Assembly (NCBI GenBank): GCA_014377905.1 | Contig: JACMOQ010000628.1 | Location: 1 to 8,139, forward strand | Direction of reading: 5' to 3' | DNA length: 8,139 bases | From: Acetobacteraceae bacterium | GTDB taxonomy: Bacteria; Pseudomonadota; Alphaproteobacteria; Acetobacterales; Acetobacteraceae | Shown here: positions 1 through 6,514 of the stretch, in pieces | Layout: each line of letters begins with the position of its first letter | Numbering within the stretch: position 1 is the first letter of the stretch | Notes under the pieces: generated by a model | The model's input: the letters and a program-made list of their open reading frames with translations, nothing else | The model's database searches: none | What the model was told of the DNA's origin: nothing | Program-made: the position numbers and the translations under genes

Positions 1-1
1 G

Positions 2-100
2 CTCAAGCACTTCAGACGCATCGCGACACGCTATGATCAAACGCCGCGAGCGTTCCTCTCAATCCTGGCAATCGTCAGCGCTTTCATATGGACAACTTGA
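2..100 (+). pseudogene. IS5-family transposase, C-terminal fragment (runs off the left edge)
   Basis: The frame is open from the window edge to a TGA at 98-100 and encodes about 32 residues beginning LKHFRRIATRYDQTPRAF. A K-H-F-R-R-I-A-T-R-Y-(D/E) stretch followed by a short hydrophobic tail is how transposases of the IS5 family (IS427-like two-frame elements) typically end. The upstream part lies outside the window, so it cannot be told whether the element is intact or a remnant; the entry is called a fragment only because of what is visible. It lies just beyond the 3' end of fliP, in the opposite orientation, and does not enter that gene. Recognition rests on a short motif from memory, so the family call is probable and the subgroup tentative. 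Confidence 0.65.
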
Positions 101-117
101 ATGTCAACGCGCTCTAG
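97..117 (+). mobile_element. Probable right end of the IS5-family element with CTAG target site
   Basis: Just after the transposase stop, the bottom strand read from 113 leftwards gives GCGCGTTGACATTC, the style of terminal repeat common in IS427-like elements. It is directly followed on the top strand by CTAG at 114-117, a frequent target sequence for that group. The partner end is outside the window, so neither the inverted repeat nor the target duplication can be confirmed here. Confidence 0.35.
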
Positions 118-167
118 TATGCAGAATGAGACGATCGCGCACTACAAAGAATTTTTGATTCGGGACG

Positions 168-902
168 CTACGCCGGAACACTAAAGCTTTGTACCAGGCT
201 GCCGCAGACCATGCGCCAACCATCAACAAGCACGAAAAATATCAATTTAAATGGTAAAGAAACCACATTTGGCGGTAGCATCATCATGCCGAGACTCATC
301 AGGACGCTGGCGACCACCATATCTATAACTAAAAACGGCAAGTAAAGCAGAAAGCCGATTTCGAATGCTCGGCGCAACTCGCCGACCAAAAAGCTGGGAA
401 TCAACGCGCGCCAAGGGGTGGTTTCGATATTCGTCGGTGGGGGTAAATGAGCAATATCAAGGAAAAGCCGAAGATCATCGAGTTTCACATTTCCGGCCAT
501 GAACTTGCGAAAAGGCTCAGCCGCGAGTTGCAAGCCTTCAATTTCATCGATCCGGCCCTCGGTCATTGGCAAAAGACCAATCGTCCAAGCTTGGTCAAGC
601 ACCGGTTGCATAACGAAATAGGTAAGGAATATCGCCAGCCCGATTAGCACGATGTTGGGCGGCGTGCCTTGCGCGCCGATGGCACTGCGCAACAGCGAAA
701 GCACGATCACAATGCGGGTAAAGCCGGTCATCATAACCAGCAGGCTTGGCGCCAAGGACAACAATGTGATCGCAGCAGTGAGTTGGACTAATCGCGCGGT
801 GGTCGATCCGCCGCCGGTGCCGAGATCGAGATTGATTGATTGCGCCAAGGTCATGCTTGGCATGAGCACCAAAGCCATAAAATAAACTGAAAGACGCTTC
901 AT
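168..902 (-). CDS. fliP: Flagellar export gate protein FliP
   Basis: FliP is a core inner-membrane subunit of the flagellar type III export gate, forming with FliQ and FliR the channel through which rod, hook and filament proteins pass. The 244-residue product has the usual family length. It opens with a signal peptide (MKRLSVYFMALVLMPSMTLAQ) and carries the family blocks FTRIVIVLSLLRSAIG and TPPNIVLIGLAIFLTYFVM, a periplasmic middle part, and the C-terminal blocks LPFLVIDMVVASVLMSLGMM and FKLIFFVLVDGW, giving about four membrane segments. Its ATG overlaps the stop of the upstream FliO-like gene by four bases (ATGA), so translation is probably coupled. In many bacteria fliP is followed by fliQ; here fliQ lies on the other strand beyond flgBC-fliE. 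Base composition looks somewhat more AT-rich by eye than the flhB-recA part. It appears intact. Confidence 0.97.
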   Translation of the reverse strand: MKRLSVYFMALVLMPSMTLAQSINLDLGTGGGSTTARLVQLTAAITLLSLAPSLLVMMTGFTRIVIVLSLLRSAIGAQGTPPNIVLIGLAIFLTYFVMQPVLDQAWTIGLLPMTEGRIDEIEGLQLAAEPFRKFMAGNVKLDDLRLFLDIAHLPPPTNIETTPWRALIPSFLVGELRRAFEIGFLLYLPFLVIDMVVASVLMSLGMMMLPPNVVSLPFKLIFFVLVDGWRMVCGSLVQSFSVPA

Positions 903-1168
903 GGATTCGGCCCAAGCCAGCCAACTAATAGATCCTGAGGGCCGCCCGTTAGCAAAAGAAGCTGACGGCCCTCGCAGCGGATCAACAGCAGCCGGCGCCG
1001 CGCGTCAAGGGCTAAGCTGTGCTCAACGACAAGCGCTTTCGTGTCATCTGGTTTACCAATGATACGCTGGGCCAGCTTAAAGCGGGTGGCTATGCGATGG
1101 GAGATGGCGAGTAGGGCGATCACAAAAGCCAACGCGCCCGTTGTCACTGCGATATTGGAGAAGGTCAT
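899..1168 (-). CDS. fliO: FliO-like flagellar export assembly protein
   Basis: FliO is a small single-pass membrane protein that helps FliP assemble into the export gate and is poorly conserved. This 89-residue product has one hydrophobic N-terminal helix (about residues 8-24, VTTGALAFVIALLAI), a basic stretch, and a C-terminal part with LDARRRLLLIRCEGRQLLLL followed by a glycine-rich turn. That matches the usual FliO layout of a basic strand, then a D/E-G turn, then a leucine-rich strand. Position is the strongest support: it sits immediately before fliP with an ATGA overlap. The start at 1168 follows a weak GGAAAA element at a long distance, so a different start is possible. Identity comes from topology, the short motif and context rather than strong sequence conservation. 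Confidence 0.75.
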   Translation of the reverse strand: MTFSNIAVTTGALAFVIALLAISHRIATRFKLAQRIIGKPDDTKALVVEHSLALDARRRLLLIRCEGRQLLLLTGGPQDLLVGWLGPNP

Positions 1169-1199
1169 TCGGATTTTTTCCGGGAGATGGAGTTTTTAT

Positions 1200-1475
1200 T
1201 CACGATGCGTTCATCGCAACGCTCAGCGTGTCCAGTTCAATGAGCAATATTGCCAGACTTGGGCGCACCAGCCGACCCTGATCAGGTGGCAGGTCAAGCG
1301 CGCGGGCGCACAGGATGCCAACCACGCGGTCAAGCCCCTGGATATCAACCTGTCGCCCAGCGTTGAGCAGAAGTCGGGCAATTTGAAGGATTGCTGCGAC
1401 GGAGGTGATCATTTCCTGAACCGCGGCACAGCGGTCGGGGAGGAGGGGGGAGTTGGAAAGATTGCCTTGGGTCAC
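1200..1475 (-). CDS. Small uncharacterised protein upstream of fliO
   Basis: I do not recognise a named family. The 91-residue product has no signal peptide and no obvious membrane segment, and is mainly helical in appearance. Its centre carries IARLLLNAGRQVDIQGLDRVVGILCARAL followed by LPPDQGRLVRP and a leucine-rich C-terminal helix, a pattern reminiscent of small alphaproteobacterial proteins of unknown function. It ends 31 bases before the FliO-like start on the same strand, in the place where fliN often precedes fliO, but it lacks the FliN/SpoA pattern. The start is uncertain: the GTG at 1473-1475 has no visible ribosome binding site, and the frame stays open upstream to a TAA at 1500-1502 without another ATG, GTG or TTG. 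A flagellar role is inferred from position only. Confidence 0.55.
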   Translation of the reverse strand: MTQGNLSNSPLLPDRCAAVQEMITSVAAILQIARLLLNAGRQVDIQGLDRVVGILCARALDLPPDQGRLVRPSLAILLIELDTLSVAMNAS

Positions 1476-1531
1476 GAGGAAATAGTGCAGGCAATTGATT
1501 TACAAAACCTTGCTCATGAGGAGCTCTGTTG

Positions 1532-1546
1532 TTAACCGATGGTTAG
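1532..1546. promoter_or_regulatory. CtrA-like box TTAA-N7-TTAG in the divergent flagellar promoter region
   Basis: TTAACCGATGGTTAG matches the alphaproteobacterial CtrA consensus TTAA-N7-TTAA with one mismatch at the last base. Read on the bottom strand it is CTAACCATCGGTTAA, which also resembles the extended TTAACCAT half site. It contains a perfect short inverted repeat, TAACC-GAT-GGTTA (1533-1545). It lies between the minus-strand fliO-fliP block and flgB, about 46 bases upstream of the flgB start, so it could serve either or both directions. A CckA-like kinase gene at the end of the plus-strand cluster makes CtrA control plausible. Single boxes of this length can arise by chance, and no clear -10 element was found. 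Confidence 0.5.
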
Positions 1547-1591
1547 AGACTACGGCGTAGAAGCTGTCGCCGCAATCATTGGCAGGCGGTT

Positions 1592-1999
1592 ATGGGACAG
1601 GGCGGTAGTCATGGGAGAACGGAAGGAGCAGGATCGGATCTGTTTAAACTGGCCGATCGTCGACTTGCCTTCTTACAACAGCGTCAGATCGTTTTGGCAC
1701 AGAATATTGCCAACGCCAACACACCCGGCTGGCATGCGCGCGATGTTTCACCGTTCGAAGCCGTTCTGGCGAGAAAGGGCGCGATTACACCAGCCAGAAC
1801 CAATGCTCAACATCTATCCGGGTCCTCCCGGGCAGGGGCGGACGTTATTGTTGGTTCTGGGGAACAATCGCCAGACGGTAACTCGGTGCGGCTGGATGAG
1901 CAACTCAGCAAAGTCGCTGATACCGAAACATCGCAAAGCACTGTTGCCAATCTTTACACGAAATTCCTGAGTTTTTACCGCACAGCACTCGGCCGCTAG
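1592..1999 (+). CDS. flgB: Flagellar basal-body rod protein FlgB
   Basis: FlgB is a proximal rod subunit, exported through the type III gate and assembled in the periplasm above FliE and the MS ring. The 135-residue product contains the rod-protein N-terminal motif at about residues 37-47 (AQNIANANTPGW), followed by ARDVSPFEAVL as in FlgB, and ends with a C-terminal helix LYTKFLSFYRTALGR that pairs with the N-terminal helix in rod proteins. The first roughly 15 residues are rich in glycine and polar residues and not conserved. No other in-frame ATG or GTG lies before the conserved part, so the ATG at 1592 is taken although its ribosome binding site is poor (AGGCGG only two bases upstream). 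It is the first gene of the plus-strand cluster, and length and motifs are normal. Confidence 0.95.
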   Translation: MGQGGSHGRTEGAGSDLFKLADRRLAFLQQRQIVLAQNIANANTPGWHARDVSPFEAVLARKGAITPARTNAQHLSGSSRAGADVIVGSGEQSPDGNSVRLDEQLSKVADTETSQSTVANLYTKFLSFYRTALGR

Positions 2000-2039
2000 C
2001 GGTATGCTTCCCCCCCCCAAGTCCTGAAGGAGTCATGCG

Positions 2040-2447
2040 ATGGAACTAAATACGGCTCTCGCGATTTCCGCGCGTGGCATGGATGCGCAGACCAACCGCT
2101 TACGCGTGATCGCGGAAAATCTCGCCAATCAGGATGCCACCGGCACCCTCGCTGGCGGCAAGCCGTATCAGCGCAAAACGATTACATTTTCAAATCAATT
2201 CGACCAGACGCTTGGTACGAATGCCGTGAAGGTCAAGCAGGTCGGTCGGGACAGCACCGAATTTCCGCTGCGCTACGACCCCGGCCATCCGGCGGCGGAT
2301 AGGAGCGGCTACATCAAGACACCGAACGTCAACAGCTTTGTTGAAGTGATGGATATGCGGGAAGCCGAACGGAGTTACGCGGCCAATCTGGCTGTGATGC
2401 AGGTTTCGCGTAGCATGCTGACGCGAACTGTTGAAATGCTGAAGTAG
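2040..2447 (+). CDS. flgC: Flagellar basal-body rod protein FlgC
   Basis: FlgC is another proximal rod subunit, made together with FlgB. The 135-residue protein has the N-terminal rod motif RLRVIAENLANQDAT and the typical FlgC ending: YDPGHPAADRSGYIKTPNV, then a FVEVMDMREAERSYAANLAV block and a final SRSMLTRTVEMLK helix. The start at 2040 is set by a strong AAGGAG at 2027-2032 with seven bases of spacing; an out-of-frame ATG at 2035 is ignored. The 40-base gap after flgB contains a run of nine C residues. The gene ends in two tandem TAG stops, and fliE begins one base after the second. Confidence 0.97.
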   Translation: MELNTALAISARGMDAQTNRLRVIAENLANQDATGTLAGGKPYQRKTITFSNQFDQTLGTNAVKVKQVGRDSTEFPLRYDPGHPAADRSGYIKTPNVNSFVEVMDMREAERSYAANLAVMQVSRSMLTRTVEMLK

Positions 2448-2451
2448 TAGA

Positions 2452-2754
2452 ATGGCAATACCCACCCTGACGGTCACGCCAGGAACTGCGGCCAAAGCCT
2501 ATTCGGATGTTGTCAGTGGCACAGTTGGTCATGGCGGTGCCGATTTCGGCGGTGTTTTGGCGCGTGCGGTTGCTGGCGTGATCGACACAACGAAGGCAGC
2601 CGAGCATCAGGCGATCGGGGCCATCGCAGGCAAGGGTAATCTCAATGACGTTGTGTCCGCAGTCGCCAAGGCAGAGCTTGCACTGCAAACCACAGTGGTT
2701 ATCCGCGATCGCGTCATCCAAGCGTATCAAGAAATCATGCGGATGCCGATATAG
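2452..2754 (+). CDS. fliE: Flagellar hook-basal body complex protein FliE
   Basis: FliE links the MS ring to the rod and is among the first substrates of the export gate. The 100-residue product has a variable alanine- and glycine-rich N-terminal half and the conserved C-terminal FliE helices: VVSAVAKAELALQTTVVIRD followed by RVIQAYQEIMRMPI, the standard ending of the family. It starts one base after the tandem flgC stops, so the two genes are surely co-transcribed and probably translated by re-initiation. Like flgC it ends in tandem TAG codons (2752-2757). Length is normal. Confidence 0.95.
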   Translation: MAIPTLTVTPGTAAKAYSDVVSGTVGHGGADFGGVLARAVAGVIDTTKAAEHQAIGAIAGKGNLNDVVSAVAKAELALQTTVVIRDRVIQAYQEIMRMPI

Positions 2755-2847
2755 TAGGGTCGAAATATCTGCGAAAAGCGAATTGCAACATAAAGTAATG
2801 GGGTGTTCGGTTCCTTGTTTTCCACTCGTGCAAAAGGCGCCGATGAC

Positions 2848-3120
2848 ATGCAGGATGGCGATGTAGGCGGTATTATTCGGGATGCCATGATGCTGACGCT
2901 CAAGCTCGGCGGCCCCATGCTGGTAGCCACGCTTGCCATCGGCATAGTGATGTCGTTGATTCAGGCGGTTACCCAGATCAACGAACCAGCGCTCGCGTTT
3001 GTTCCAAAGCTGTTCGCGCTCGGGGCGACATTTTTGCTGGGCGGCTCGTTTATGTTTGCCAGCCTGGATGATTTCACCAAGCTTGTATTCGATCGTATTG
3101 TGGCCGTCGGCGCCCGATGA
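2848..3120 (+). CDS. fliQ: Flagellar export gate protein FliQ
   Basis: FliQ is a two-helix membrane hairpin present in several copies around FliP and FliR in the export gate. From the ATG at 2848 the product is 90 residues (MQDGDVGGIIRDAMM...), the usual length. It carries both membrane helices, the conserved SLIQAVTQINEPALAFVPKL block and a second hydrophobic helix ending in FASLDDFTKLVF. The frame is open further upstream to a GTG at 2803, which would add 15 residues (MFGSLFSTRAKGADD) without family support. The shorter form is preferred because of family length and an AAAGG at 2833-2837, about ten bases upstream. The stop overlaps the fliR start by four bases (ATGA). Confidence 0.93.
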   Translation: MQDGDVGGIIRDAMMLTLKLGGPMLVATLAIGIVMSLIQAVTQINEPALAFVPKLFALGATFLLGGSFMFASLDDFTKLVFDRIVAVGAR

Positions 3121-3899
3121 CGGACGCTGATCTCCAGGCGCTGATCGGGTCGGCACCTGTTTGGGCGTTCGCGTCGGTGCTTGTCGTGAGCCGGCTGGGC
3201 AGTGTGTGCATGTTGCTGCCGGGTCTGGGGGAAGCGGAAGTGCCGATGAACATTCGCGCCGGCATGGCGTTTCTGTTGACGATCCTGCTGCTGCCGTTGC
3301 TGGCGCCAGCTTTGCCCGCCATGCCGGACAGCCCGGCATTACTGGTGGGGTGGATTGGCGGTGAAATATTGATTGGCATATGGATTGGCTGGCTCGCGCG
3401 ATTGCCGATGCTGGCCTTGCCGATCGCCGCGCAGTTCGCCGCTGGCGCGCTCGGGTTCTCGAACGTGCTGCAGCCAGATCTCCTTTTGGGTCCGCAATCT
3501 AGCGCATTGTCACGCTTGTTCAGCCTCGCGGCACCGGTGCTGCTGCTGACGAGCGGGCTTTATATCATGCCACTGGCGGCGTTGGTGACAAGTTACCGGA
3601 TCTTTGTGCCTGGCGTTTGGTTGGCAGGCGGCGATCTCGCGTCGATCGTGGTGGGGGCGGTGTCGGAAAGCTTTGCTCTTTCATTGCAGCTTGGCGGTCC
3701 GTTCGTTGCGGCCGGGATCGTTTGGCAAATCGGGCTAGGGGTGGTGGCCCGCCTCGTCCCGCAACTCCAGGTCTATTTTGCAGCGATGCCTGGACTTATC
3801 ATGGGGGGGCTTGTGCTGCTGGCGTTGCTTTCGGCGGGTATGCTAGCGGGGTGGGAGGCGAGCATCGCCACCATTAGCCCGTTCAGTGGAATGCGGTAG
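3117..3899 (+). CDS. fliR: Flagellar export gate protein FliR
   Basis: FliR is the single-copy subunit that closes the FliP ring in the flagellar export gate. The 260-residue product is almost entirely hydrophobic with about six membrane segments. It shows the family features SRLGSVCMLLPGLGEAEVP near the N-terminus, IRAGMAFLLTILLLP, GEILIGIWIGW in the first third, and GVVARLVPQLQVYFAAMPGL towards the C-terminus, corresponding to the conserved R-x-x-P-Q-x-x-V region. Its ATG lies inside the end of fliQ, so translation is coupled. flhB follows after nine bases. Length and motifs are those of an intact gene. Confidence 0.96.
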   Translation: MTDADLQALIGSAPVWAFASVLVVSRLGSVCMLLPGLGEAEVPMNIRAGMAFLLTILLLPLLAPALPAMPDSPALLVGWIGGEILIGIWIGWLARLPMLALPIAAQFAAGALGFSNVLQPDLLLGPQSSALSRLFSLAAPVLLLTSGLYIMPLAALVTSYRIFVPGVWLAGGDLASIVVGAVSESFALSLQLGGPFVAAGIVWQIGLGVVARLVPQLQVYFAAMPGLIMGGLVLLALLSAGMLAGWEASIATISPFSGMR

Positions 3900-3908
3900 C
3901 GCGGACCG

Positions 3909-4952
3909 ATGTCCGATGAAGAAGACCGCACCGGCCCCGCCTCCCAACGTCGCTTTGATCAGGCGCGTGAGGCTGGTCAGGCGCCGTTGTCGCGGGAAGT
4001 GGCGACTGTCGCGGTGCTGGGCGCAGCATTTGCGGTGATGTTGCTTGATGGCGCTGCGATGGTTCGCCGATTTATTGTCGGCGTGCACCCGTTTCTGGAT
4101 CAACCCCACCTCCTTGAACCGATCGCAGGATTGCGGACGGCGGCGCTGCTGGCGGTTGTGCTGATGATGCCGTTGATCTCGGTGGCAGCTTTCGTTGGGG
4201 CGGGTTCGGTCCTGGTTCAGACTAGCTTTCTTATTCACACCCGAGCCTTGATCCCTGATTTTGCGCGGGTGAGCCCTATGCGCGGATTTGCGCGGTTGTT
4301 CGGCACCACCATGCTTATCGATGCTGGCAAATCATTGATCAAACTTGGGATTGTCGGGTGGTCGGGGTGGGCCGTAGCGGGGGAAATCTGGCCATTGCTG
4401 GCCAAAGCTGGGAGCGGATCCGCGGCGGGCCTAGTTGCTTTGGTATGGAAAATGCTGGCGATGTTGGTGATGCCGATGCTTGGTGCGCAAGGTGCAATTG
4501 CGTTACTCGATGTGGCGCGCGTGCGGATTAAGCACGCGCGGGATTTGCGGATGTCGCGCGAGGAAGCAAAGCAAGAAGCGCGCGAGTCAGATGGCGACCC
4601 CCATGTCAAAGCGCGCATTCGGCAAATTCGCCAGCAGCGCGTCAAGCGCCGCATGGTCGCGCAGGTTGCCAGGGCAACTGTGGTGATTACCAACCCGACC
4701 CATTATGCTGTGGCATTGGCCTATGATCGCGGCAACGGTGGCGCGCCGCGGGTCGTGGCAAAAGGGGAAGACGAGATGGCGGCCCGTATTCGCGCAGCGG
4801 CGAGCAAAAGCGCGGTGCCGATGGTGGCCAATCCGCCGCTTGCCCGCGCACTCTATTCCGTGCCGCTTGATACCGAAATTTCCGCCGATCATTTTCAGGC
4901 GGTGGCGGAGATCATTGCTTATGTCTGGGCATTGAATGGGCGTCGCGCATGA
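3909..4952 (+). CDS. flhB: Flagellar export switch protein FlhB
   Basis: FlhB controls opening of the export gate and, by cleaving itself, switches export from rod/hook to filament proteins. The 347-residue protein has a charged N-terminus (MSDEEDRTGPASQRRFDQAR), about four membrane segments between roughly residues 30 and 205, a linker with REEAKQEARESDGDPHVKAR, and a cytoplasmic domain with the autocleavage motif N262-P263-T264-H265 in VVITNPTHYAVAL. After it come the usual P-x-V-x-A-K-G-like stretch (RVVAKGEDEMAARIR) and the conserved ANPPLARALYSVPLDTEI block. There is no long C-terminal extension. The start follows fliR by nine bases with only a weak ribosome binding site. The stop overlaps the start of the kinase gene by four bases (ATGA), tying kinase synthesis to the flagellar operon. 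Confidence 0.97.
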   Translation: MSDEEDRTGPASQRRFDQAREAGQAPLSREVATVAVLGAAFAVMLLDGAAMVRRFIVGVHPFLDQPHLLEPIAGLRTAALLAVVLMMPLISVAAFVGAGSVLVQTSFLIHTRALIPDFARVSPMRGFARLFGTTMLIDAGKSLIKLGIVGWSGWAVAGEIWPLLAKAGSGSAAGLVALVWKMLAMLVMPMLGAQGAIALLDVARVRIKHARDLRMSREEAKQEARESDGDPHVKARIRQIRQQRVKRRMVAQVARATVVITNPTHYAVALAYDRGNGGAPRVVAKGEDEMAARIRAAASKSAVPMVANPPLARALYSVPLDTEISADHFQAVAEIIAYVWALNGRRA

Positions 4953-6454
4953 GGCGCCCTGACATTCTACGCACGTCGCGGCGTGCGGATAACAAGCTGT
5001 TGGTCTGGCTGCTGACATCGTTGGCTATCCCAATCGCGATGCTGGACGACACTGGGCGAGTCTTAATGATCAACGCAGCTTGGCAAGTACGCGCGGGCGG
5101 TCCCGTCACAATCGGCGATGATGCCTTGGAAATGTTTGCCACCGAAAGCCATGCGCAAATTCGGAAGGCGCAGATGGATCACCATGGGGTTTCGGTGCGT
5201 TTTGTCCATGCTGCCGATCCGGTCCTGATGCGGCGGATGCACTTGCCAGATGGCGGAGGCATTTTGCTGCTAATCGATGATGGGGCGGAATTTACCCGAT
5301 TGCAGGCGGCAGAAGCACACAGCCAGCGCTTGCAGGCGGTCGGACAACTCGCGGCCGGAATTGCGCATGATTTCAACAATGTGCTCACCGCGATTCTGGG
5401 GGCGGCGGACATGATCGCCGAGCGCAGCGATGATGAGCAGACCTGCGCGGACGCTGCCATCATTCGTTCCAGCGGTGAGCGTGGCGCCGATATGGTGCGC
5501 CAGTTGCTTGCCCTTGGCCGTCAGCAAACGCTCCTGCCACAGGTGATTGGGGTGAGTAAAGCTATGACCTCGCTCGCCGAGATGTTGCGCAGGCTGCTGC
5601 CAACTTCGATTGCGTTTGACCTGATGTTGGAAACCCCTGGCCGGGCAGTGCGGGTCGATGGCAACCAGTTGGATCGCGCTTTGGTCAATCTCGTGATCAA
5701 TGCGCGCGATGCGATTGCGTCAGGTGGACGGATCTGCCTTGCGACCGGCCATGCGACCTTCCTTGAGGTGCATCAGGCGCAGCCCGACCCGGTTCCAGCA
5801 GGGCGTTATGTAACGATCAGCGTGGATGATGACGGACCCGGGATGGATGCAACTTTGAAAGCCCGCATCTTCGAACCGTTTTTTACCACCAAACGGGACA
5901 TCGGGGGAACGGGTCTTGGGCTTGCCACGGTACTTGGCATTGTAAGGCAGTCGGAAGGATTTTTAACTTTGCGTAGCGCGCCAAATGAGGGGACGAGCTT
6001 CACACTGTATTTCCCGCGTCATGAATTGCCCGAACCCGTTCTTGCGTCGGTCGCGGTGGTGGCCGACAGTGGCGGTCCCGTCGGAGAACGCTGCGTGTTG
6101 CTGGTGGAAGACGAGGATCTGTTACGCCACCTAGTGACAGCAATGCTCGTCAGGCGCGGATGGCGCGTCTTGGCGGCAGACTGCGCAGAGGCGGCGCTGG
6201 CCATGTTGGAGCATGGCCCGATCAGAGCCGTCGTCTCTGACATGATGATGCCAGGAATGGATGGTGGCGCGCTCGTCCTGGCGGTGCGCGCGAAATTGAA
6301 CCAACCGCAGCTTCCGGCGATCCTGGTCTCTGGCTATGCCGATGTCAGATTGCGTTCGCATACGACTGACACGGCGAACCAGTTCCTTGGCAAGCCCTAT
6401 AAAATGTCTGACTTGGCGCACCATTTGGATCGTTTGACCCAAGCGGGGGCTTGA
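4949..6454 (+). CDS. cckA: CckA-like hybrid histidine kinase with receiver domain
   Basis: The 501-residue product is a hybrid sensor kinase. About residues 16-115 form a PAS-like region (IPIAMLDDTGRVLMINAAW). A dimerisation/phosphoacceptor domain follows with H140 in LAAGIAHDFNNVLTAILG, then a catalytic ATPase domain with N box N247/N251, G1 DDDGPGMD (293-300), F box EPFFTTK and G2 GGTGLGLAT (319-327). A C-terminal receiver has acidic residues E387-D390, phosphoacceptor D431 in SDMMMPGMDG, S461 and K482. This core and the AVGQLA-GIAHDFNN style match CckA, which in Caulobacter drives the ChpT-CtrA relay and, from memory, also sits next to flhB. All catalytic residues are present. Odd: Caulobacter CckA is about 690 residues with two N-terminal membrane helices, whereas this protein is shorter with no convincing membrane segment. 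A CckA paralogue dedicated to flagellar control is the main alternative. The hybrid kinase call is firm; cckA orthology is inference. Confidence 0.9.
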   Translation: MRRPDILRTSRRADNKLLVWLLTSLAIPIAMLDDTGRVLMINAAWQVRAGGPVTIGDDALEMFATESHAQIRKAQMDHHGVSVRFVHAADPVLMRRMHLPDGGGILLLIDDGAEFTRLQAAEAHSQRLQAVGQLAAGIAHDFNNVLTAILGAADMIAERSDDEQTCADAAIIRSSGERGADMVRQLLALGRQQTLLPQVIGVSKAMTSLAEMLRRLLPTSIAFDLMLETPGRAVRVDGNQLDRALVNLVINARDAIASGGRICLATGHATFLEVHQAQPDPVPAGRYVTISVDDDGPGMDATLKARIFEPFFTTKRDIGGTGLGLATVLGIVRQSEGFLTLRSAPNEGTSFTLYFPRHELPEPVLASVAVVADSGGPVGERCVLLVEDEDLLRHLVTAMLVRRGWRVLAADCAEAALAMLEHGPIRAVVSDMMMPGMDGGALVLAVRAKLNQPQLPAILVSGYADVRLRSHTTDTANQFLGKPYKMSDLAHHLDRLTQAGA

Positions 6455-6480
6455 CCGACTCCTGATAAATATGCACTTAT

Positions 6481-6495
6481 GTTCGGGATTTGTTC
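6481..6495. promoter_or_regulatory. SOS (LexA) box 1, GTTC-N7-GTTC
   Basis: GTTCGGGATTTGTTC is a perfect match to the alphaproteobacterial LexA direct-repeat site GTTC-N7-GTTC. It lies between the kinase stop (6454) and recA, the classic SOS-controlled gene. It overlaps the frame upstream of recA, which argues against any recA start at 6479. Confidence 0.8.
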
Positions 6496-6514
6496 CGTCG
6501 CCGACGGAATTAAC

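Noticed and set aside
1580..1595. Sigma-54-like TGGCAGGCGG before flgB
   Set aside because: The -24 half is imperfect, no GC-containing -12 element follows at the right distance, and it runs into the flgB start codon.
1539..1970. Plus-strand open frame overlapping flgB in another frame
   Set aside because: The FlgB frame carries the rod-protein motifs at both ends; this one has none and a Trp/Pro/Arg-rich composition.
2803..2847. Upstream GTG start extending FliQ by 15 residues
   Set aside because: The extension is unlike FliQ N-termini and makes the protein longer than the family; the ATG at 2848 gives the normal length.
2329..3339. Long minus-strand open frame of 336 codons across flgC, fliE, fliQ and fliR
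   Set aside because: It lies antisense to four clear flagellar genes, has low-complexity His/Cys/Arg-rich composition typical of a shadow frame, and shows no recognisable domain.
6440..6453. Hairpin CAAGC-GGGG-GCTTG at the end of the kinase gene as a terminator
   Set aside because: Only five-base arms, overlapping the stop codon, and no following T-run.
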